Assembly: GCA_900491605.1 (NCBI GenBank)
Contig: UESW01004768.1
Coordinates: forward strand, 294,622 to 358,621
Source: Calamus simplicifolius
Lineage: Eukaryota > Streptophyta > Magnoliopsida > Arecales > Arecaceae
Reading direction: 5' to 3'
DNA: 64,000 nucleotides
Of this stretch, positions 55,600 through 64,000 are shown piece after piece (position 1 is the first letter of the stretch; each line of letters begins with the position of its first letter). The translations under genes were made by a program, and so were the position numbers. Below the pieces are notes generated by a model. The model did no database searches. It saw only the letters and a list, made by a program, of their open reading frames with translations, and was not told the DNA's origin.

Positions 55600-56480
55600 T
55601 AGGATCCTCGTTCTAGACCAAGAAACCTAAGTATCTATGTGGTTGATGTGGTACTCTACCAGATCGCCTTAATGGTGCATCTAAAATGGGTTTTGAGTTT
55701 GATCTAATCAACTCAGATTCTAAGGGTTCAATGGTTTGTGTTGTTCCTTCTACTTGATGAACTTCCCCAAGTTCAACATTAGAGCCATTTGTTCCTTCCC
55801 TAAGGAACTCCTTTTCAAGAAAAACTGCTCTATTACTAATGAACAACTTTTGTTCTTCAGTATTGTAGAAGTAATATACTTTGGTTTCTTTTGGATAGCC
55901 AATAAAAAATATTTGTCAGATTTGGGTTCAAGTTTGTCTGATTTTGCACGTTTTACATAAGCTGGACACCCCTAGACTCTTAGATAGGTGATAACCGGTT
56001 TATGTCCATACCACATCTCATGTGGAGTTTTAAAAACAGACTTACTTAGAACCTTATTGAGAATACGACAAGCTGATTCTAATGCATATCCCCAAAATGA
56101 TATTGGCAAGCTTGCAAAATCCATCATGGACCGAACCATGTTTAACAGAGTTCGATTCCTTCTTTTCGACACACCGTTATGCTGTGGTGTTCCAGAAGGA
56201 GTCCATTGGGAGAGAATCCCATTCTTTCTTGGATATATCACAAAGTCAGTTGAAAGGTATTCTCCTCCTCGATCTGATCGAAGGGTCTTAATACATTTTT
56301 CTTTTTATTTTTCTACATCTTTATGATATAGTTTGAACAATTCAAACGACTTAGATTTATGTCTCATAAGATAGATATAACTGAACCTAGAAAGGTCGTC
56401 TGTAAAAGTACTGAAATAGTAATATCCACCTTTGGCACAAGTGCTTATTGGTCCACATACATCAGTATGTACTAGACCCA
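55600..56480 (-). pseudogene. Copia integrase
   Basis: Minus strand from about 56480: LLGLVHTDVCGPI (first Asp), LRSDRGGEYLS (second Asp, about 56285), then frame 56241-55972 with GTPQHNGVSKRRNRTLLNMVRSMMDF. The catalytic Glu is Lys here (SKRRNR for the usual SERRNR), so integration activity is lost. The C-terminal linker (YVKRAKSDKLEPKSDK; frame 55846-55613) leads to RT. Confidence 0.85.
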
Positions 56481-57059
56481 ATAGCTCTTTGGCTCTTTCA
56501 CCTTTTTTCAGTAAAAGATGACTTGGTCATTTTACCAAGAAGACATGATTCACAGGTAGTTAATGATTCACAATCATCAACTCGAAGGATGCCCGCCTGT
56601 GTTAACCTGATTAATCTGTTCTTATTGATATGACCCAGCTGATGGTGCCAAAGATAAATATCTATGACATCAGTTATTCTAGGGCGCTTATTTGATTTGT
56701 ACACTACATTTACAGGCTGTGATAATATATAAATATCATTAGATAAATGCCCAGTCATTACAGTGACTCCATTCATAATGATATTCAAAGTAACATCCTT
56801 TATTGAAATTTCATAATGACTTTGGGCCAGAAGGCCTAGAAATTACATTCAATAAGAATGTTGGGCAAAAATGATAATTATTTAATACAATGACATTTCT
56901 ATTGAAAACTATTTCAAGAACTCCTAATGCCAGAACTGGAACTAATCTTCCATCGTCGACATTAAGAAATCTTTCATTGTCCTTAAATCTTCTAGTGACC
57001 TGTAGTCCCTACAATGAATTGCAAATGTTAAAAGGACTCCCAGTATCCAATACCCAAGT
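56481..57059 (-). pseudogene. Copia protease and GAG-pre-integrase
   Basis: Protease motif WVLDTGSPFNICNSL lies at about 57055-57010 with a stop soon after. Frame 56788-56498 holds YLWHHQLGHINKNRLIRLTQ and CESCLLGKMTKSSF, the zinc-binding start of integrase. Confidence 0.8.
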
Positions 57060-57973
57060 CTAATTATCATATATAGAAAAATTACAAGGTATTATCATAT
57101 AAATACCTTGTTGAGCAACATCTTGCCTCTTTTTCTTCTTTGGCCTATTTGGATAAAGTGTGGTAATGTAAAGAGGACAGATCCTCTTCCAGTACCCTTG
57201 CATCTTGCAATGAAAGCATTCAGCTTGACTTTTATCAACTCTCTTCTTCTGCATCTGACCCTTTATAGATGTCCTAGCATGTTGCACCTTTTTTTTTTCT
57301 TCTTCCCTTTCCCAAAGGGTTGACGCCCTACCTTAGATCATTCAACCACATTAACCAAACCCTTAGAGAGCTGGTTGTCCTTCTCAAAGTTTTGTAACAA
57401 CCCCAACAAACCGTGGTAGTTGACTGCAGGCTTTGTCATTTGATAATGAGTAAGGAAAGGTCGGAAGGATGGAGGCAAGGAATTTAGGATCGCATCTTTT
57501 TTCAACTGCTCATGTAGGGAAAAGCCAAGCTTGCTTAGGAGTTCTATCTTCTCGATCATGTATAATACATGATTAGTGACAGGAGATCCATCCCTCATTC
57601 GAGCATTAAAAATAGCACAACTAGTCTTGTGCCTTTCAACATCGTCGGGTGTGCTGAAAGATTCATTCAACACTTGAATGATTTCTTCTGGCTGAGCATT
57701 CTCAAACCGATGACCAAATTCATCGTTCATTGCTGCTAGCATGATGCAACACATGCTAGTTCTATCACTGAGCCACTTCTGATAAGTGTCTCTCTCAGAA
57801 CTTTGGGTGTTTGCATTAGGAACCTCTAGTGCAGGATTATTTAGAATATATAGAATCCTCTCATGCTCAAGGATAATTTTAAGTTTTCTAAACCAGCTAT
57901 TGAAATTTAAACCATTCAACTTGTCACTATCCAATAGGGACCTTAATGATAAATTAGTGACCATTTTCTGCAT
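57060..57973 (-). pseudogene. Copia gag
   Basis: ATG at 57973 (MQKMVTNLSLRSLLDSDKLNG) opens a 211-codon frame to 57338: NFNSWFRKLKIILEHERILYIL, CCIMLAAMNDEFGHRF, DAILNSLPPSFRPF. After a stop, frame 57287-57060 has a knuckle CFHCKMQGYWKRIC in which the zinc-binding His is Tyr. It is the same gag type as the Copia at 20776. Confidence 0.88.
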
Positions 57974-58120
57974 AAGGAAAAACTAAAGTTTAGTAGTATA
58001 TAAATTGATTCAGTCTAAAGACTTGGACTTTAGTCTAAAGATTCTTCCACTATTTTATTTAAATTAGCAGCCTCTACACCCCAATTCGAAGAATTATTCT
58101 TAATTCTTTAGTGGGCACTA

Positions 58121-58452
58121 AGATCTGCATAGACTACATATAGGCCCAAGTGAAGCTTGGCCAACCCATATGCATCTAAGAGTAGGTTCAAAACCAATTA
58201 TTTTTCAAATAATTCTTAGTGTTCAGTTTTGCTCCATGTTCCTCTTCAGCAGGCATGAAGTGCCTCCACTGAAAGTTCTGGTTAGGTCCAACCATTAAAT
58301 GATATAATTAGTGTAACCTATTAATAGACAACCAAGCCCGAGTGAAGCTTGGTCCACCTGTCTATTTAATAGTTACGCTGACTTATCATATAATGAATGA
58401 TAATTCCAATGGTTGACAAGCACCAGGCATGGAGTGCCTCCAATGATTATCA
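58121..58452 (-). promoter_or_regulatory. Array of multi-tier stem-loops in leader upstream of gag
   Basis: Given on the plus strand. Unit A: AGATctGCAT (58121) pairs ATGCATCT (58170), tip CCAAG-TGAAG-CTTGG (58146-58160). Unit B: TTCAG (58245) pairs CTGAA (58269), tip AGGCA-TGAAG-TGCCT (58251-58265). Unit C: AATAGACA (58323) pairs TGTCTATT (58359), tip CCGAG-TGAAG-CTTGG. Unit D: TGATAAT (58398) pairs ATTATCA (58446), tip AGGCA-TGGAG-TGCCT. Tips start 87-105 nt apart. On the element strand the loops read CTTCA or CTCCA. The tips lie about 170-470 nt before the gag ATG, as in the Copia at 18186. Confidence 0.6.
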
Positions 58453-59593
58453 AGACATCGGACTCATTATCATCCACCTTAATGGGAGGCTATGATCTAG
58501 TTATTGTAGAACTATTTTATTTTAAGGACCTAATAATTTTAGAGGATTTAATAATCTGAAGACAAATTGACTAATCAAGTTCTTCCACTAAATCGATGAA
58601 GTCAGTAGAATGAGACAAGATTAAGTCAGATTAAGTGGCACCTAAATCAGTCAGACTGATTTTCTTACACGCATGAGTCAACCTGAATCAGGTAAATGAT
58701 CTGAATCATAAATGGTTCACCATATTGACCAAGTAAGTGAGATCGATGGGAGGAATATGTTATTAACTCGTTAAAGACGCATCAATACGAGTAGCTCCCA
58801 ATTAAAAACTATTCGATCATTGATCCTAGAGCAACTTGCCAACTCACCTTGACATCATATGGTTAACCAATTTTGATTTGATCATCTAAGAGATTCATGC
58901 TCAACCACGGAGCCTAATCTACTTCCATTTGGTTTAATCAAAGACATGGACATGATCAACTACAACTATTGTTTGATTTAGAGCATCCTTAACCTAATCT
59001 AATCAATTTAGATTTGATCAAATACTCTTATAGTCCATTTGATTTAAACCTTAGGATCTAACCCTTTATGGACCTGATTTAGCTAACCCAAAAGATTAAA
59101 TATATTTCATGTCATATATTTCGAATCATGCATCAGTTGTATTATTTAACTACTCATAATTCCTTTATTTAGATCATATCTAAAAAGATTATGAATAAAT
59201 ATTTGACATCCAAATAAGACTCTCATAAATATTTGTCTATTTCATAACATAGACAACAAGCTATCATATCTCATATCTATGTTTTTATACTAAACATGCA
59301 AATATTATGCTTTTATACAATATCAATATGCATCAAATATAAAACAAATTTTGAGAGTGAGTGTAATCTATGTTTTGATACCAAAGATCAATTTAAATTA
59401 TCTTTCGACTAAGCATCAATAATAAAAGAACCATAACGTCACGACAATATGTCACAGAATACCTCATTGAATGGGTAATTTGAATTTTTAATCCATCTGT
59501 GACCAAATAGCCTGGTGATCCATTTTAGCTTTGATTACAAAATTAATAGGAGCATTAATTTACATGCAATAAATTAGATCAAGACGAAACCAT
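58453..59593 (-). other. Non-coding leader of Copia 51852-61724
   Basis: AT-rich with no open frame. Smaller inverted repeats occur (AATCAGT/ACTGATT at 58646-58662; ACCTG/CAGGT at 58681-58693). Together with 57974-58452 it makes a leader of about 1.6 kb between PBS and gag. Confidence 0.6.
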
Positions 59594-59606
59594 GGTTCTG
59601 ATACCA
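59594..59606 (-). other. Primer-binding site (initiator-Met tRNA type)
   Basis: Minus strand TGGTATCAGAACC next to the LTR at 59609; it matches the usual TGGTATCAGAGCC with one difference. Confidence 0.8.
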
Positions 59607-59608
59607 TT

Positions 59609-61724
59609 TGAAGGGAGAAACAATCTCCGAGGGATTCATATATTTAAAATTTAATAATAATTATTAATACAAAAACTTAAAGATTACATATTAATCTATC
59701 TAATATGCATCAAGATCATATCTTTGCCTTATATATGGGATCGTTTGATCTAAAATATGCATATAAATAAAAACATCAAGATCATATCTTGATCTTCAAG
59801 ATGATAAGTCATACTACTTATCTTGAAGCCTGTCTTAAGATCTAGGGATGGATCAAATCACTTACCTTAAGAATAGTAGGTAAATCCTTATTGCTTTGCA
59901 GCCGTTCAATCGTCCGACCTCTAGTATCGTCCATGCGAAGCCTCGAATGATCGAATTTTCGGGAGTGCTGCTCGTGAAAAAACAACTTTGCTGATCTTGA
60001 ATCCTTCCACTAGAATCTTCTTCCAAGATCCACCAAACTTTCGCTGACATCAGAATTACACCAGGATTTTCTATTCTAACTCTTTAGAAATTCAATCCAT
60101 AACATGTCGTTATTGTTCGATGATCTGATGAAGAATGTCCTCTAATTTATAGGCTCAATGTAGCATTTAGCCCATTGAATTCTAACACTTAGAATTCCAC
60201 CGTTTGGTGAAAACCAAAGAGACGCAGCGTTTGGTTAATTCCGACGTTCGGTGAAAACCAAAGAGACGCAGCATTTGGTTAATTACGACGTTCGGTGAAA
60301 ACCAAAGAGATGCAGCATTTGGTTAATTCGACGTTCGGTGAAAACCAAAGAGATGTGAATTCTAATACTTAGAATTCCATCGCCTAGTGATTCAAAGAGG
60401 CACATTTATTCAATATAAATTCTAACACATTAGAATTCCAACGGAACCGTTTGGAGAAGATTAATATTATACATTAAATTCTACATGTGAATTTAATCTC
60501 TCAGATTTTAATTATCTCATCATGTGAGATACTTATGCGAGAGGTTTGGGTTCAGGTTTTGGTTTAAGCTGATCTAAATTTATTGGACTGAACCTACATA
60601 GATCAAGGTCCTAGCCCAAATCAAATTTGGCTATTCCTGAATCTATTTAAATCCAAATCAAGTCTAATTTCAAATCAATATTTTAAATTGACTAGTCCTT
60701 CTAATAGACTTAAACCAAATTGAATCTTATTCACTTATACTTAACCCAATTGAGATCATTCAATCAATCAAATTGATTAATTAAATCATATATGATTCTC
60801 AATCGTTGATCAGCAAATAGACCATCCTAGGAAACTTCTATGCATGTGACTCTCTAGGTTCAAACCTAAGCCGGTAGCATAGGAACAACTTTCTATACTA
60901 ATCGATGTGCCCATCTAGCAATGGAACCCAATGTTTGGATAGGTCGAAGAGTTGCCGAGCAAACTCCAAGAACCCTAAAAAATAGTTACCGTATAATTCA
61001 TCCTTTTGACCACAAATGCTGATGGCTTAAGAGCCTATCAACTCTAAATAATAAATCCATAAAGTGATTTCAACTTTAGTGATCATGTGACCTTCACATG
61101 AAGTGCCTTGGCTAAGGTCTTGCTAAATTGAAACACAAGCATTTTTCCTTTTAACGAGATAGGTCAAATTCCATCTTGATCCATAACTAACTACCATAAG
61201 TACTTGACTGCACCCAGTAACCTTTCATAGCTGGAATAGAAATCCAGGTGGTCCGGCACCTAAGTACAATGAGTTGCTTGCAAGTCACCGGTTGTGATCT
61301 TCAGGTCTAAAGGATACTTATACTCATATCTTCTCGGATTAACTCTTGACAGCAGAGTATCCGAAAATGAGTCACGTTCGGTGAAATGTACTCCTACACT
61401 TTCACCTATATGTCATTCCAGTGTCTCTACACTCCTTGGTTAAGAGGACAACCAACAAATATGATATACAACGTCCTATAATTGATAGTACTATGGCCCT
61501 GCCATAGTATATCATTTGGTCGTGAACTCTTTTGAGGACCTTCAAAGATAAATCCTCCTTTATCGTGAAAGAAGATCCTGAGGGCTTCATTACTATTAGG
61601 AGTTTTAAGAAGATGTTCTTGTAATGAATAAACTGCCAAATAACTTTTATTAATATATCAATTTATATGCTATTTACATTAGCACAATCATCAAATGATT
61701 GGCTTTAGGATACAATTCCCAACA
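59609..61724 (-). repeat. 5' LTR (element sense) of Copia 51852-61724
   Basis: 2116 bp, colinear with 51852-53966. TATA on minus at 60144-60151; tandem repeat at 60190-60355. Confidence 0.92.
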
Positions 61725-63814
61725 CCTCGGCCCTTCCAACCCGATCTCGCCTCGGCACCAAAGGCCAAAGACTGACTCTGTCGGCAGCAAAGTTCGTGGG
61801 CACAAAGAAAAAGGCACCTGACGACTCTCAACTCTCTGGTCACCCTTCGAGGTTAAAAAGGCACCTAACGACTTCAACTCTCAGGTCACCCTTCGGGGTT
61901 AAAAAGGCATATGACCACTCTCAACTCTCAGGTCACCCTCCGGGGTTAAAGGCTCCCGAGCATGGTCCCATCCTAGTGACTCTCGGGTCACCCTCTGGGG
62001 TTCAGAAGGCTCTCGACGGCCTCAACTTTGCCACAGCAGCTTCGTCACAGCCTTAGCGGCTTCATTTCAGCCTCAGCGGCTTCAACTCTGTAACAGCGGC
62101 CAACAGCCAATCGGTTGACGGGCATCCGCTCCCGGGCTCCGCATCGGAAGCGGACTACTGGCTGCCAGTCAAGGGAAGCATGAAGATGTCTACACAAGGC
62201 ACCGCAAAAGAAAAGGGGTTTTCCTACCATCAAGGAATCACAGTTGGAAGTTGACATGAAAGGGCAGACGCGAAGGGTGACTTCGGCCTCCAAGGTCCCT
62301 TCGGTCTCCAGAGTCCCCTCGCCCTCGGCTTCGGACCTGGCACCCCTTCGGCCTCGAGCTTTAGCCTCAGCATCGTCTTCGAGCTTCAGCCTCGGCATCG
62401 GCCTCGAGCTCCCGCCTTGGCATCGGCCTCGAGCTCCCGCCTCGGCCTCGGCCTCGAGCCTCCGCCTCGGCACTCGGCCATGCACGCTCCCTTGGCCCGA
62501 CTGCCACGTCAGAGCCCCCGCGGCTGCTCCCAAGCTCCTCCGGAAGTGGCCGAGCCCCCTCGGCCATGCAAGTTGCCGAGATCCCCTCGGCCTCGTACAT
62601 CCCCTCGGCTTCATACGGCCTCGGCCTCAGCACCAAGTTCCCCTCGGCCTCAACTCATGCTCGGCCTCAGCCCTGTTCCCTCGGCATCGGTTTTTCTCCT
62701 CGGCCTCATACGGCGTCGGCCCCAAGCTCTCACGGCGCTCGGCCCCAAGCTCTCACAGCGCTCGGCCCCTGTCTCCTCTCTTCTGGAGGATGCCTCAGCC
62801 CCTCGGCACTCGGCCTCGGACAAGTACCATCGGCACCAAAGATCAGTGTACCACCGATCCAAAAAGCCCAATGTACCATCGGCACTCAAGCTCGAGGCCA
62901 ACTCGACACCAAACACGATGCAAAGGCAAACAGCTACGAAAAAGCTAAGTACACTACACTTTGCGAAAGTTTCTTTTCATTAGTGCCTGAATGCATTACA
63001 GGAAATCTGACAAAACCAACCATTCAAAAGGCTCTCAACGGTCCTACGATCATAAGGTCACCCCCGGGCCAGCCGTGAAACCCCCATGGCGGTTCAAGAC
63101 CTATGGTTGCAGTGACCTCGAGTCACCCCTCGGGCTGGCCATGAAACACCCAAGACAGTTCCGAAGGAGCTCAGTGGCATCGTGGCTAACAGATACCACT
63201 CGGTCTGGCTAAGATATGCCCCTGAGTCGGTTCAAATCCCTAACAGCCCATACCCGCTCGAGTCACCTCCCGAACCAGCACACAAACACTCGAGGCAATT
63301 TTATTTCAGCCCCCACGGCTCTTTCTGCTTCGATAATTTTATTTCAGCCTCAACGACTTTATCTCTACCTCCGCGGCATTATTGCAGCCTCAACGGCTCT
63401 CTGCCTCAGCGGCATCATTGCAGCTTCAACGGCTGTCTGCCTCAGCGGCATCATTGTGGCCTCATCGGCTCTCTCTGCCTCAGCGGCATGTTAACAGGCA
63501 CCCACATCCAAACTTCATGTCAAAAGTTGAAGACCCAAAGTCAACTCACAGTTGGAAGAAACCAACTCTTCAACTCATAGATGACAGATATCCACTTCCA
63601 TACTCTGCATTGAGAGAGGATTGCTGGCTACCCTCATCTAGCCAATGAGCGGATGAAAATTATCCAAAGCAAGGCAAAAGAAAAAAGATCTCTCCACTAG
63701 GAAGGAATTAGAACTAAAGCAAGCATGAAAGGACAAGAACAAAGATGAAGAGCTCTATACTCCTTTCGCTTAGTTGATGCACGGCATAGAAGCTCAAGGA
63801 GTGTGGGCGGCATC
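61725..63814. repeat. Tat-3 internal repeats, with a second partial LTR-like block
   Basis: 61800-61990: about 48-bp units around AACTCTCAGGTCACCCTTCG. 62040-62090: CTCAGCGGCTTCA units. 62265-62820: a block matching the Tat-3 LTR start (GGGTGACTTCGGCCTCC, CCCTCGCCCTCGGCTTCGGA) and its CCTCGG array. 62826-62900: one minisatellite unit. 63300-63490: units around CTCAGCGGCATCATTGCAGC. The order suggests a tandem duplication of the internal 3' end plus LTR start. Frames through it are repeat artefacts. Confidence 0.65.
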
Positions 63815-64000
63815 TGATATGGCTGATCCAACGCCGATGGAGTAAACCGTGAAGGAAACTGGCGGAGCCCCATCTCGGTCCCGCAGGGTGACTTCGGCCT
63901 CCGAGGTCCCTTTGGTCTCCGGGGTCCCCTCGCCCTCAGCTTCGAACCTGGCACCCCCTCGGCCTCAAGCCTCCGCCTCGGCCTCGAGCTTCCGCTTCGG
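63815..64000 (+). repeat. Start of Tat-3 3' LTR (cut by window end)
   Basis: TGATATGGCTGATCC... aligns with 49835 onward; the 5' LTR lacks about 15 bp present here. It is preceded by GGAGTGTGGGCGGCATC, like the purine tract before the Tat-2 3' LTR. Confidence 0.8.

Larger units (their letters stand above)
51852..61724 (-). mobile_element. Complete Ty1/copia element with 2.1-kb LTRs, minus strand
   Basis: LTRs 51852-53966 and 59609-61724 bound a minus-strand gag-pol. Target duplication is TCTCG (51847-51851) against CCTCG (61725-61729), one mismatch. The iMet PBS lies at 59594-59606 and the polypurine tract (TAAGTGGGAGTT on minus) at 53967-53978. The LTR start on the element strand (TGTTGGGAATTGTATCCTAAAG) and its length resemble the Angela lineage; that is a judgement from memory. 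LTRs differ by perhaps 5%. Many stops and a lost integrase Glu show it is dead. Confidence 0.92.
49835..64000 (+). mobile_element. Tat-3: pol-less Tat-related element, truncated by window end
   Basis: 5' LTR 49835-50902, Tat-type PBS, a short gag-like remnant, minisatellites, and the start of a 3' LTR at 63815. The region is interrupted by the Copia element 51852-61724. No protease, RT, RNase H or integrase motif occurs in the Tat-3 parts (about 3.0 kb of internal sequence). It is a non-autonomous derivative. Confidence 0.8.

Noticed and set aside
54113..57973. Integrated plant pararetrovirus
   Set aside because: Gene order protease-integrase-RT-RNase H with LTRs, PBS and target duplication is Ty1/copia; no movement or coat protein motif.
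62045..63650. Several overlapping frames of 70-234 codons
   Set aside because: Same repeat artefact in Tat-3: several frames of one GC-rich repeat are open at once.

Overview
This window is plant nuclear DNA, almost certainly from a flowering plant. Almost all of it is transposable-element sequence: Ty1/copia and Ty3/gypsy LTR retrotransposons of plant-specific lineages, a CACTA-type DNA transposon with plant-only domains, a LINE 3' end, and a fragment of a plant cellulose-synthase-like C (CslC) gene. I saw no intact host gene, tRNA, rRNA or CRISPR array. I cannot place the species below flowering plants.

Layout. 1-1912: 3' end of a Sirevirus-type Copia element, with its 3' LTR at 380-1912, inserted in the antisense gene of a Tat-lineage Gypsy element. 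1913-9459: that Gypsy element (Tat-1), minus strand, with decayed gag-pol and an LTR at the right. 9460-11598: AT-rich sequence with no recognised gene. 11599-26426: a decayed CACTA element (TNP2 transposase, DUF4216-like domain, Transposase_24-like second gene). Its second gene is split by about 9 kb holding a minus-strand CslC fragment (17478-18174) and a complete Copia element (18186-25297, TSD GGAAC) that lacks integrase. 27452-48206: a complete Tat-lineage Gypsy element (Tat-2, TSD ATTGG). Its 3' antisense gene is interrupted by a complete, young Sirevirus-type Copia element (36434-46663, TSD GTCAC). 48686-49085: CACTA-like subterminal hairpin repeats. 49100-49650: LINE 3' end with an RNase H-like domain. 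49835 to the window end: a pol-less Tat-related element (Tat-3) rich in minisatellites. It is interrupted by a complete minus-strand Copia element with 2.1-kb LTRs (51852-61724, near-perfect TSD TCTCG/CCTCG).

Relative age, judged by eye from LTR pairs: Tat-2 is oldest, then the 2.1-kb-LTR Copia, then the integrase-deleted Copia, then the nested Sirevirus (about ten substitutions in 1.43 kb). This order agrees with the nesting.

Most notable observations: (1) in two different Copia elements, the leader just upstream of gag (about 130-480 nt before the start) holds four regularly spaced multi-tier stem-loops whose stems differ in sequence but keep pairing; (2) a two-exon CslC fragment, introns included, lies inside a CACTA gene; (3) the Tat antisense gene has conserved intron positions and, in Tat-2, its own TATA-type promoter on the opposite strand; (4) the Sirevirus LTRs carry arrays of the palindrome GAGTCGACTC, and a further cluster lies just before the env-like ORF; (5) Tat-3 keeps only a gag N-terminus between LTRs and minisatellites.
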